DNA of 64,000 bases from Isoetes taiwanensis (taxonomy: Eukaryota; Streptophyta; Lycopodiopsida; Isoetales; Isoetaceae). Position 1 is the stretch's first letter. Each line of letters starts with the position of its first letter. The notes under the pieces were generated by a model that was given only the letters and a program-made list of their open reading frames with translations, was not told the DNA's origin and ran no database searches. Below are positions 12,559 through 21,808 of the stretch, in pieces. Location of the stretch: positions 32,161,166 through 32,225,165 of the forward strand of contig JAJEKV010000003.1 of NCBI GenBank assembly GCA_021234155.1. Direction: 5' to 3'. The translations under genes were made by a program, and so were the position numbers.

Positions 12559-12755
12559 ATGATCTTGGCATCCAAGATCGAGGCAGCCATTTCTCCCTTA
12601 GGACTAACAGTAGATTCGAGTCTTGGGGTATAGCCACCCAAGCAAGAGCTTCGAACAATTGGGAAATTCCCAATTTCTGGGTAGATTTTAGTTCCATGAT
12701 AGGTTGCTAGTGAAGTATAACATCTTTTCCAACCTAAATTGCCAAAAAAAATAGG

Positions 12756-12821
12756 CCACCCCTCACAGAGTGCGCCCAGCACCATTCGGTTTCGCCAAAC
12801 ATGGCGCCTTGTGTGAGTGGT
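12756..12821 (+). repeat. Hairpin repeat A, upstream of the H3-like gene
   Basis: The outer arms are CCCCTCACAGAGTGCGCC and GGCGCCTTGTGTGAGTGG. The inner stem is GTTT/AAAC around CGCC. It is the first of five related hairpins in the element leader. Confidence 0.8.
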
Positions 12822-12962
12822 TGACCTCCGTTGACATAGTTAGGTGTCCCAATTAATTAAGATAATGGTGTAGTTTGGCTTATTCCCTTAGTTCTAGATA
12901 GGTTTGTATGTTATAAGACTAAGAACCTCCCTGTAAATTGTAAAATAGCCTTGGAAACAGTC

Positions 12963-13035
12963 GACCCCTCACAGAGTGCGCCCAGCACCATTCGGTTGGT
13001 AATCCAACCTGGCCCAGGCGCACTGTGTGAGTGGT
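12963..13035 (+). repeat. Hairpin repeat B, upstream of the H3-like gene
   Basis: The outer arms are CCCCTCACAGAGTGCGCC and GGCGCACTGTGTGAGTGG. The inner stem is GGTTGG/CCAACC around TAAT. It starts about 205 bp after repeat A; the inner stem differs from A but still pairs. Confidence 0.85.
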
Positions 13036-13149
13036 GGGTGTTTTGGAGTATGGTGAACCCAGATGAATGCCTTGTACCTTCGCTAATGCCCTAGTTTTTT
13101 TTTTTTTCCCCATATGAATTGCAGGTCCCAACCCTAAATCCCACCTCCC

Positions 13150-13171
13150 TATAAATAGAAAATTAGGGTTT
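13150..13171 (+). promoter_or_regulatory. TATA box and telo-box before the H3-like gene
   Basis: TATAAATA (13150-13157) is followed by TTAGGGTTT (13163-13171), about 80-100 bp before the ATG at 13251. The pair looks like a plant core promoter of its own, separate from the LTR. Telo-boxes are common in plant promoters of growth genes and also bind TRB factors that recruit Polycomb. Whether it is used is unknown. A nine-codon upstream reading frame starts at 13197. Confidence 0.6.
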
Positions 13172-13250
13172 CCATTTTACCCCACCTTTCGGGAGAATGG
13201 CTCGCCCAAGAAGGCGATCTTGGTAAAGCTGAAACCCGCCAAACAAAAGC

Positions 13251-14410
13251 ATGGCACGGACAAAACAGACAGCCCGCAAGGTTGTGCCACCTGGTTATGT
13301 GAGCGCCCAGGAGCGAGCCGTCCGACAGAAGGCCAGACGGAGGCAGGTGCACATCGGGGAAGAGGAGGCACCGGTTGAACTAACCCTAACCACGAAGAGC
13401 AGAGCAGTATCGGAGCACCTTGATCGGGAGTGGGACGCGGGCGGGCGGAGCTGCAGAGGGAGATCTTCGGGATAATGAAGAACCTGGAAGTAAAGGAACC
13501 GAAGAAGAAGAAGAGGGAAAGAGAAGAAGGCGAAGAAATCCAAGCATGAAGGCCTAAGGAAAAAGGAAGAGCTAAGAAAGAGGAGGGAGGAGAAGGAACG
13601 TAAGAGGGAAGAAAAGGAGGAAGCGCAAAGAGGAGCGTGGGAGAGGGTGAGAGCAGAGAAGGGTAAGGACCCGAAGTGCCATGAGAAGCCAAGAAGAAGA
13701 AGATACCGGCCGCAAAGCTAGAACTATACAGGAGCCGGATCCCCGAAGCTCCCCATCTTCGCCCCGACCAACCCGAGGAGGGAGCGGAGGACACGAGCCA
13801 GGAGAGACTTCGGCCCTTCAATCCAATATACGGAGGATGAAGACCCCCGGGCTAATGCAACCGCAAATATCCTAAAATGGCCGCCAAGCACCCCAAACAA
13901 AGACTCAAGAAACCAAGGCCGCAGAGGGAGTCCTATATAAAAAACGGGACTTGCAAGACTGAAAGGGGATTAAAGGAGTATACCGCACATGAAAATGCAC
14001 GAAGAATACTCCAAATATTAAGAAGAAAGAGTGAAGACCATTGAGGGAGGTCGGCCAACGAAAGAAGAACACGTGAAGCTGCCCCGGAACCGCCAACCCC
14101 TCCAGAAGAAGCCGATGAAAAGGCCGTGGACTCAAAATTCAGCGAGGGCGCCCAAGAAATTAAGCACTTCAGCAGAGCTATGGCTTCCTCATTCCCGAGC
14201 CCCTTTGCACGCCTAACGAGGGAGATTTTGCGGGGAGTTCGACCCATCCAAACGGGTCACGGACGACATGTTGCTTTCGACTGCAGAGGCGTCGGAGGCA
14301 CATCATTACATTACCGAAGACTCATTGCGTGTGCTCAACACGCTAAGAGAGTGACTTGTATGCCCAAGGATATTAGACTAGCTCAGTTTATTAAGAAGGA
14401 GGGCCCCTGA
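13251..14410 (+). pseudogene. Histone H3-like protein encoded inside the chromovirus (frameshifted)
   Basis: The ATG at 13251 opens MARTKQTARK, identical to the first ten residues of histone H3 and including the Lys4 and Lys9 equivalents. The frame then reads VVPPGYVSAQ and a basic segment to a stop at 13473. In the same frame, 13530-13720 encodes a charged KHEGLRKKEELRKRREEK-type coiled segment. A histone fold follows at 14150-14407: QEIKHF (alpha-N), PFARLTREIL (alpha-1; H3 has PFQRLVREIA), DDMLLSTAEASEA (alpha-2) and CAQHAKRVTCMPKDIRLA (H3 has CAIHAKRVTIMPKDIQLA), ending at TGA 14408. There is one extra G near 14234 and one missing base near 14325, besides earlier breaks. The fold aligns to H3 almost without gaps; the ~270-codon insert between tail and fold is foreign to H3. 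It could be a captured host H3 variant or a gene native to this element family. EIKHF is also reminiscent of CENH3, but the C-terminus is closer to canonical H3. Confidence 0.85.
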
Positions 14411-14550
14411 ACTATTGTAAATGACCTTTTCTTTGGTATAAGTCTATAATTTTGATAAATAAATAAGTCAAATCGAGTTTAAATAGGGTGTATTGCCGAA
14501 ATTCTACGTTTAGAAATAGCAAAGTTCGGAACAAACCAGGCATTTTGAAT
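14411..14550 (+). other. Short AT-rich tail after the H3-like gene
   Basis: The sequence is AT-rich with AATAAATAA near 14458, which could serve as a poly(A) signal for the H3-like transcript. Nothing else is recognisable. Confidence 0.4.
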
Positions 14551-14554
14551 CCTA

Positions 14555-14624
14555 CCCCTCACAGAGTGCGCCCCAACCCATTCGGTTTGCAAACCGATCC
14601 CACCCTGGCGCACTGTGTGGGTGG
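14555..14624 (+). repeat. Hairpin repeat C, upstream of the acidic gene
   Basis: The outer arms are CCCCTCACAGAGTGCGCC and GGCGCACTGTGTGGGTGG. The inner stem CGGTTT/AAACCG around GC is perfect and differs from repeats A and B. Confidence 0.85.
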
Positions 14625-14754
14625 TTGAGCATGGTTTGGTGCCAAATCTTGCCTAAATGCAGAAAGTAGGTATATTATTCGACCTAACTCATCCCAGTTA
14701 GTAGGAATTGACCCCTAATCTGTCCAAATTGGCCAACGCCGAGTCAAATGGAGC

Positions 14755-14830
14755 TCCACCCCTCCACGAGTGCGCTTGGACCCATTTGGTTTGGAATCGA
14801 TTCCAGTGAGGCGCCTTTGTGTGAGTGGTG
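14755..14830 (+). repeat. Hairpin repeat D, upstream of the acidic gene
   Basis: About 202 bp after repeat C. The left arm is changed (CCTCCACGAGTGCGC) and the right arm is GGCGCCTTTGTGTGAGTGG. The inner stem is GGAAT/ATTCC around CG. Confidence 0.75.
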
Positions 14831-14964
14831 AACCCCAAACTCCACCACAACTTGCCCAAATAAAGGCGAGTTAAGTAAAGGCTCAATCCTATCTATCTCG
14901 ATGAGATACCCGGATTATGTCTTTAGTTCTCTAGTTTAGCATCATTAGTGACCTAAACAGCAGC

Positions 14965-15039
14965 CCCACCCCTCACGAGTGCGCCCCAACCGGTTCGGTT
15001 TGCAAGCCGATCCCACCTGGCGCCTTTGTGTGAGTGGTC
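14965..15039 (+). repeat. Hairpin repeat E, upstream of the acidic gene
   Basis: About 210 bp after repeat D. The arms are CCCCTCACGAGTGCGCC and GGCGCCTTTGTGTGAGTGG, with inner stem CGGTTT/AAGCCG including a G-T pair. Confidence 0.8.
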
Positions 15040-15187
15040 TCGTAGAATTGATCCAAGTTGTCCTTAGGCGAACCAAAATCATTGCTTAGGGACCCTTAGG
15101 AGCATTTCCAAGCTCGGTTAGCCTATAAATCATACCTCTAGACCCCGAGAAAGTCAGGAGAATTGTAAACCTAAAATTTTCCCAAAA

Positions 15188-15208
15188 TTAGGGTTTTGCC
15201 TATAAAGG
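15188..15208 (+). promoter_or_regulatory. Telo-box and TATA box before the acidic gene
   Basis: TTAGGGTTT (15188-15196) is followed by TATAAAGG (15201-15208). It repeats the hairpins-then-promoter arrangement seen before the H3-like gene. Confidence 0.6.
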
Positions 15209-15289
15209 GAACCAAGTGTCATTTGCACCTTCCAACCTCGCTCTCTGCTCCAAGCCGATTTCCACGATCCTTAGGGCGGCGCACGCATC

Positions 15290-16680
15290 ATGCGTCATCC
15301 CCGGCTCCTCGGTGCTCATGGCCACTTCTTCATTCAAGCGATAAGTGCAGCGCCCACGGACTCTCATGTGGGTGAAGGCGACATCGAATCATCTTCGGTG
15401 TCTTAGAGAGGGAACTTGACATTGAGGCCACCATCAACGCCACTCCCTTCTACCGGAACATCATATGCGAGTTCCATGCCAAGATGGGACCCTTCCGGTA
15501 GAACTCCCCACCTTGTGTAGGGTATTTTGCACCTAACACTGCCCTCAAGTCAGCCCTGCAAGATATCCCAAATGTAGATAAGTACTTAGAGAATAAAGCA
15601 GTCCGCCTTCCCAACTACATGTCCATCTCTGTCAATAGGAGGAGGTACTTCTCCTATCTGGCCATTTGTAACCATCTTTCTATCTCTTCGGGGTCAAACC
15701 CAGATAGGGGAACCCTCAGTGCAGCCCTTAGAAGTTGAACCCATAGCCATGGCCGCAGCAGAGGAGGAACGGATGCGACTCGAGTACGAGCAAGAAGAAG
15801 AGGAGGAGGATGAATATGAATCAGACCCGGAAGACCTGGATCTAGAACAAGAGAGGCAGCAGGCGGAACAGCAGATCCAAAACTTCGAAGAGGGACTGCG
15901 AGCAACAAGAAGAGCCCCACCACTCGGGGAGGGCATTACAAGCTTGACGCCGGTGTTCATAGCAGGCGAGGCATATCTAACCCTTCACGACATCAAGAAT
16001 CTTCCACAGTGCCGCGACAGAGGCCTTAGGGTGGATGAGATTTTACACCTTTTACGACAGCAGGCAGATCTCGACGACTTCATCGATCGAGAAGCTCAGG
16101 ACTTCCCTATCAGCATAAGAGAAGCCAGGACCTTCACCGGCGAGACATCATCAGATATAGAAGCTTACGCAGGCATCAGACAGATGATGGCCGAAACGGA
16201 ATTGCCCTCGGAGGAGGAGTTCATGGCAATTCAGGAACAAATGGGCATCAAAGGCAAGTCCACATCAGCATTATTACCGAGCTCGCCAACACCCATCACG
16301 AGGCGGCATGGAGGCGGTATCAACCTAAGGAGGCTGGTGCACCAAGACTTGAGAGCTAGAGGAGATACCGGTGGATGACTTGGCGGGAAGGCACTGGGGC
16401 AACTTCCTCGTCTGCCGAAGAAAGCGGGGGCATGATAAAGGCGCTCGGATATTACTGCCGTTCTTCTTTGGGCCGGAAGAATAGCGGTCATTCACCGCCA
16501 ATTTAGTAAAGGGTGAAGAAGGGGTCTTTATGCTTATCGCCCTCTCGGGGTTTGGACACCATGCACGATTACCTCCAAACATCGACTATGTTGTCACGAT
16601 CAAGAGAGCGATTGCATTGACCATCTTCGACTTTGCAATCCCTTATAGGCGGCGAGATACAAAGCGATGACGGCCAGCGT
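15290..16680 (+). pseudogene. Second extra chromovirus gene: acidic protein of unknown function
   Basis: Frames are broken, but three pieces belong together. The first (15398-15690) reads ELDIEATINATPFYRN, ICEFHAKMGPFR and RLPNYMSISVNRRRYFSYLA. It vaguely recalls the plant retroelement-associated 'putative plant transposon protein' domain, where a PFY...REFYA-type motif is usual; this is a weak match by eye. The second (15719-16378, 219 codons open) has a very acidic run EQEEEEEDEYESDPEDLDLE, a Gln/Glu coiled segment and then DLDDFIDREAQDFP. The third (16350-16680, shifted frame) has DLAGRHWGNFLVCRRKRGHD. Acidic stretches are typical of histone-binding proteins, and the neighbour is an H3-like gene, but no chaperone fold is recognisable. 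Function is unknown. Confidence 0.5.
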
Positions 16681-16689
16681 ATACATCGG

Positions 16690-17060
16690 ATAGGAGAATT
16701 CAAGACATGGAGCGATTACTCTAAGGAGGAAGCGTCAACAAATATTCTCGGGGAACTTAACGGGGTCATTAGAGTGCGGCCCAAGTGAAGAAATTTTGGA
16801 GGACCACCACGATTACCTCAAGAAATTTCAAGAGTAAAAGTCTATTAATTTGCATGTAAAAGCTTATTATATATGAATATAATATATATCTCTTTTGTAT
16901 ATAATTGCTCCCTCAAATTGTATAAACAAGTAAAACAACGTAACACACAAAACAAGAACTAATGGTCGGAATGTACTCTAATGTGCATGCGGCTAGAGTA
17001 CCTAGAAACCTTGATGAACACAACGTGACATAACAACAACGTTACCTCGCCAAGGCGCCC
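16690..17060 (+). other. AT-rich spacer between the acidic gene and gag
   Basis: It contains TATATATGAATATAATATATA-like sequence (16870-16895) and no coding pattern. It may hold a terminator or promoter, but nothing specific can be shown. Confidence 0.4.
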
Positions 17061-17170
17061 AAATGAGGAATTTCTTGATTAGATCGCGGTAACACGGAGG
17101 AGGAGCTATCCAAATCAGATCGACATCCACGACATAAGGGCATTGCTAGCGGGGGCAGCAATAGGAGGAC

Positions 17171-18250
17171 ATGACTGAATGTGCCCTTGCGGAAACGCTT
17201 GACTGGCGAACAAAGGTAAAAGGAAGAGAAGCGGTAGGAGAAGATCTCCCTAGCTTCCGGGATCCTCAAGCTCCATTTCCGGATACGGATTCCGGTGATG
17301 GAAGAGGTGGAAGAAGAGGCCGAGCTCACGGGCAGGATCCAAACCGTGTGAGGGCAGATCCGCGGTACCGAGTAAGAAAGTTGGCTCAGCCCCAGTAATG
17401 TGTGGAAAGCCGGGGAAGTTAGAGCGTTTTCGGGGGGAAAACAGTCCGAATGGAAGCGAGAGGCATGGCTGGATGAGATGAGTGAGTATGGCAAGCGCCA
17501 ATGGCATGAAAGACAAAAGACAAAGGCGGGGGTAGCAACAGCAAACCTCAAAGGGTGCAGCGAATTTGGTGGAAGGGTATGCCAAAGCACATGGGCGAGG
17601 GACGGTTGCAAATTCAGGAAGTTCGCCAAGGCGTTCAAACATCATTATGTACCAAGAGAACATAAGTGCAACATGATGCAGCAGTTTTATAGGCTGCAAC
17701 AAGGCAACAAATCAGTCCAAAAATACACGGAGGAATTCATGAGACTAAGGCTTTATGTGCCAAAGTTGAGTGAAAAGCATCTGCGGTGGAAGGCTATATT
17801 GAAGGCTTGAGCGATGAGATCCGCTTAAGCTTGTAAGGGCAATAAACCCGAAGTGTCGGTCGAGGAGAAGCAAAGGCCATAAGTTTGCAAGGAACAGGTC
17901 CACAAGAGCAGGCATCAAGGCAGCAATATTTCCAGGATAAGGGGAAGAGCACAGGGGGCTATAGCCCAAGGGCGGCAAGCCCAGTAGCTAGCAAAGCGGT
18001 ACAATTCAAATTATGGGAAGCAAGGCAGCATAAAGTAGTGGCAAGCGGGAAAAAAAGCAGGTAAGCTTCAAGGAGCAAGGAGCCAAGTCTAACTACTCCC
18101 AAGCGGTGAGGCAATTTTGCTAGATCCATTCCCAAGGAAAAGAAGCGGGAATGTATAGAGAAGCGGTGTGTTTCGGATGCTTCCGGCCGAACATAGGACC
18201 AACAATTGCCCCCGATTATGAATGCGGCATTGGCGAGCGCTGGGATGGGA
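17171..18250 (+). pseudogene. Chromovirus gag (capsid and zinc knuckle), broken
   Basis: The first open piece (17171-17398) starts MTECALAETLDW and is rich in Gly and Arg. The second (17400-17810) contains FAKAFKHHYVPREHKC, then FYRLQQGNKSVQKYTEEFMR and LRLYVPKLSEK. These match the capsid motif of Ty3/gypsy gag (F...Y.P, L.QG..SV..Y..EF..L). Around 18150-18215 a decayed CCHC knuckle survives as a Cys-rich start and HRTNNCP in shifted frames. Gag would package the RNA. Stops at 17396 and 17808 and frame changes break it. Confidence 0.75.
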
Positions 18251-18383
18251 GACACCATCGGACCTTGAGGCGATGGCGAAGCGCGGGATTACATCCATGG
18301 TGAGTGTCACATCTTTTGCGACTATTGATCTGAGGAAATGAGAAAGTCGGTATAAGGTAATCTCAGCGAAGGAAAAAGCCAAG

Positions 18384-18725
18384 AAATCCTTTATAGTATT
18401 GATAGACTCTGGCAGGCGGTCATAATTTTGCATCCCCTAGGATGGTAAGCATGTTGAAGTTAAAGCCGTTAAAGTCCAAGCCCGGGCGGTGGTGTTAGCC
18501 AATGGAGCAATTAGGCATCTGGCCGAGGGAAGAGAATAAACTTCAATGTAGACTTGCCGGTGTTAATGTTGCATTGGGCCGGAAGTCATGAATATAGGCA
18601 AGTATGATCTCATTATTGGAATGGAATATCTTGGACCAGCGGGGAGCAATCATCGATTGTGGGAAGCGTAAGGTGACCTTAACAACGCCAGAGGGCAAAG
18701 TCATCGAAATCCGCGGTAAAAAGTA
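18384..18725 (+). pseudogene. Chromovirus aspartic protease, broken
   Basis: VLIDSG at 18396-18413 is the retropepsin active-site motif. Downstream, LIIGMEYLG (about 18610-18640) and, one base out of frame, IIDCGKRKVTLTTPEGKVIE (18645-18705) are the usual end of gypsy protease. An in-frame stop follows the active site and a frameshift lies near 18645. Confidence 0.75.
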
Positions 18726-18959
18726 ACCCCAATCATGCAATGCATGAGTAGCGAAAAATTGCTTAAGTGCATAAGAAAGCAGCGGTGGCCTATCTCCTTA
18801 AGCTTGAGCTCCAAGATCGAGGAGCGGGGAGAAATAAAGAGATCAAAGAATCTAGCAAGCTTCCGAGGCCAATAGCAAAGTTGATCGAGGAATTTCACGA
18901 CTTGTTCCTCGATGAGATTAAGCGCAACGCCCCTATAGAGGAGTCGAGTGTGAAATAGC

Positions 18960-19780
18960 ACTTGAACACTGGGGCCGAAGCCTACAAGCAAGGCACCTTA
19001 TAGGATGTCAACCGAGGAGTTGACATGAGTTAAAAAAGCAGTTGCAAGAATTGCTAGACCTAGGGTTCATAAGACCTAGTGTCTCCCGTTCGAACCCCTA
19101 TTCTCTTTGTGAAGAAGAAGGATGGCAGCCTTAGGATGTGCATTGATTCTGCTTGATTAAATAAGCACACCATCAAAAATAAGTATGCCTTGCCTAGGTC
19201 GGATGACTTAATGGATCGATTTGCGGGGAGCAAAGATCTTCTCAAAATAGATCTCGGATCGAGGATATCACCAGATTAGGATCAAGGAGGAAGACATTCA
19301 TAAGGCAAATAAGGAGGACAAGATATGGGCACTATGAGTTCCACAGTTATGCCCTTTGGACTGTCTAATGCACCAACAACATTCATGAGGTTAATGAGCG
19401 GCGTCTTCCATGCGAATTTCTAGATTCCTTCATCATAGTCTTCTTCGACGATATCTTGGTTTCTGACAAGTCACGTGGAGGAGCACGCCCAACACTTGAG
19501 GAAGGTGCTTGAAAAGTTAAGAAGGCATCAACTCTTTTTGGCGGTTATCGAAGTGCCGCCAGAAGCGGAAAGAGTGGAGTACTTGGGGCACGTGATCACA
19601 GCCAGAAGGCATTTCCACGGCACCTCGCGAAGATAGAAGGCGTGATCGGCTGGCCGGCACCAAAGAATACGATGAAGTCGGGGAGCTTCCTAGGGCTAGC
19701 AGGCTATTATAGAAGATTTGTGAAGAATTTTGCCAAGGTAAGCGCCATTAACGGATCTCACAAAAAGGTGGGAAGATAAA
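18960..19780 (+). pseudogene. Chromovirus reverse transcriptase, broken
   Basis: PILFVKKKDGSLRMCIDSA (19097-19153) is the first conserved RT block, ended by a TGA. LNKHTIKNKYALPR and DDLMDRFAGSKDLLKIDLGS (19157-19255) follow. MPFGLSNAPTTFMRLM (19350-19400) and VFFDDILV (19438-19461), equivalent to the catalytic Y/FxDD box, are intact. After it come HAQHLRKVLEKLRRHQL-type sequence and the thumb. Several stops and shifts occur. Confidence 0.85.
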
Positions 19781-19799
19781 AGATTGGGCAGCCCATCGG

Positions 19800-20255
19800 C
19801 AAAACAAGGCCCGAAAGCATTTGAGACATGAAGGAAGCTTTGACGGCGGCGCAAGATGTGGTCTTGCCGGATCCGACCAAAGATAAGCTCGTGGCAACAG
19901 ATGCTAGCGAGGATAGCGGCGGCGGGATCCTCATGTGAGGGAGGAAAGAGTAGTGGCCTATGATTCTAAGAAGTTGAGCGGCCGAACAGCGCTACCAACG
20001 CATGATCGGGGAGCTCCGGCTATAGTAAGGGCTTTAAGAATTTGGAGGCATTATTTATTGGGAAGAAAATTCAGTTAGACACGGATCATCAAAGCCTCAA
20101 TATATATTTCGCTTGGCCAGCTCCTTAATTTGAGGCAAAGGAGATGGATGGAATTCTTGGAAGAATATGACTTTGAGATAAGTTACAAGCCGGGGAAGCT
20201 CAATGTGGTTGCGGATGCCCTTTCCGAGGAAGCCATTGGCAACCAGAATTCATTG
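19800..20255 (+). pseudogene. Chromovirus RNase H, broken
   Basis: LVATDASEDSGGGILM (19888-19935) carries the first catalytic Asp of the RNase H domain. DTDHQSL (20077-20097) and EEYDFEISYKPGKLNVVADA (20161-20220) are the standard closing motifs, the last being GK.N.VADALS. The frame changes between them. Confidence 0.8.
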
Positions 20256-20459
20256 TAACGCCATATCAACACTTGTAAGTGAGTTTGGCAAGAAGATTGA
20301 GGAAACATTGCCGCGGACCTGGACTTCAAGGAAGTTTGGGGTGAGCCTTTCCAAAGAGGCGGGGACCGACAAGGAAAGGGAGATGTTCGGGCACTACAAG
20401 AAGGAAGGGAACTTGCTATATTATAAAACAAATTGTGTGTACCAAAATCTTCGCAGTTA

Positions 20460-21120
20460 GAAAGCTTATTTTGAATGATACACACAATAGTCCCATAGCA
20501 GGGCATCACGGGGGTTCATGAAGATATATTTCAAGATTAGAAGCGATTATTATTGGCCCGGCATGAAGAAGGAAATAGCAAGATATATTAGAGAGTGCGG
20601 ATATGCCCGTGAGACAAAGGCGAACGACTCAGGATCAGGTGCCTTGGAACCATTGCCCGTGCCAAATGCTAAGTGGGAGGTGATAAGTATGGATTTTATT
20701 ACGGGACTCCCAAGAGCGCAAGGGGCAAAGATGCCTTGATGGTGGTAGTAGATAAGTTGTCAAAGATGGCACACTTTGTGCCGTGCGAGGACAACAGATC
20801 TGACATTAGACCACGACCAACCTATTTGTTAAGGAGATTTTTTAGGCTCCATGGCATGCCAAGGGAGATAATCTCGGATAGAGACTCCAAGTTTATGAGT
20901 GCCTTTTGGCGGGACCTATTCACCACCATCAGGGCGAAGCTTTTCGATGAGCGCGGCATATCATCCCCAAGCGGATGGTCGGGCGGAGAGGACCAGCGGG
21001 ATCATCGAAGATATGTTAAGAAGCTATGTATGGAACAAGCAATCCAAGTGGGATGATTTCATCTACCTAGTAGAGTTTTGCCAACAACACCAAGCGAGGA
21101 GTCATCGCAGATGAGTCCTT
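20460..21120 (+). pseudogene. Chromovirus integrase zinc finger and catalytic core, broken
   Basis: YYWPGMKKEIARYIRECGYA (about 20550-20605) is the HHCC-finger region. Catalytic-core signatures are MDFITGLP (near 20690), ISDRDSKFMSAFWRDLF (near 20870) and HPQADGRAERTSGIIEDML (20960-21020), which give the D, D and E positions. The pieces fall in different frames, so no intact enzyme can be made. Confidence 0.85.
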
Positions 21121-21313
21121 TTATGATTAATTACGGGTATCGGTGTCTTACCCCGGATACTTGGCACAACCACTGTGTCCAAGGTGGAAGTCTCCAGCCA
21201 GATGCTTTGAAATGCAAGACTTGGTGGAGGAAGTGAGAGGATATCTCCTTGCAGCAAAGAAGCGGAGGCGAAAAGCATCGTGAGACAAGCATAGGGCGGT
21301 AAGAGAATTTGAA

Positions 21314-21808
21314 GTGGGAGACAAAGTGTGGTTGAAGATCAAAGTCAAGCAGGCCAAGCTCCGCATCGGCAATTGCAAGAAGCTTGCTCCAAGATGGGCT
21401 GGACCCTTCAGAATAGAGAAGAGAGTAGGTAACCAATCCTACAAGTTGGACTTGCCAGCACATCTTAAGATACATAAGGTTTTCCACGTAAGTTTGCTAA
21501 AGAGGCACACCCCAAACCCCGAGGAAATATTGGAGACAAATGAGTTTTTAGAAATGACGGACGAGCATATTGAAATCGTTCCGGAAGTCCTTCTTAATAG
21601 ATCTTATAAGAAGACAAGAAGGTCAAAATTCCTCCAATATCTTGTGAAGTGGAAGCACTTACCAGTGGAAGACGCTACGTGGGTACTTGAGTCAGATCTC
21701 AAGAAACAGTACCCCGAGTTTATGGAGCAATCCAAGGGTCGGCTCGTCACCGAAGTAGTCGACATCAGCAACCAAGAAATCGGCTCAGGCATGTCGATTT
21801 GGGTTTAG
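21314..21808 (+). CDS. Integrase C-terminus with chromodomain (open 164-codon piece)
   Basis: This 3' piece of pol is open. It starts GDKVWLKIKVKQAKL, then LAPRWAGPFRIEKRVG (the GPF/Y module), IHKVFHVSLLKRH, and a chromodomain from about codon 85 to 140: VPEVLLNRSYKKTRRSKFLQ, YLVKWKHLPVEDATWVLESD. Chromodomains at this position define chromoviruses and direct integration into heterochromatin; in studied elements some bind methylated H3 Lys9. The first aromatic-cage residue position appears substituted (VPEVLL...), as in many plant chromodomains, so methyl-lysine binding is uncertain. It ends IGSGMSIWV, TAG. Confidence 0.85.
   Translation: MGDKVWLKIKVKQAKLRIGNCKKLAPRWAGPFRIEKRVGNQSYKLDLPAHLKIHKVFHVSLLKRHTPNPEEILETNEFLEMTDEHIEIVPEVLLNRSYKKTRRSKFLQYLVKWKHLPVEDATWVLESDLKKQYPEFMEQSKGRLVTEVVDISNQEIGSGMSIWV

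Noticed and set aside
13251-13280. The H3 tail match as a chance decapeptide
   Set aside because: An exact ten-residue match at an ATG, followed by an H3-like histone fold at the other end of the same gene region, is very unlikely to be coincidence.
13177-13821. 214-codon minus-strand open stretch opposite the H3-like gene
   Set aside because: It is the antisense of the Lys/Glu-rich segment and therefore Ser/Leu/Phe-rich low complexity; no independent support.
13251-14410. A host histone H3 gene unrelated to the retroelement
   Set aside because: It lies inside an element with matched LTRs, primer site, polypurine tract and target duplication, between hairpin repeats that continue on both sides. 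A capture is possible, but it is physically part of the element.
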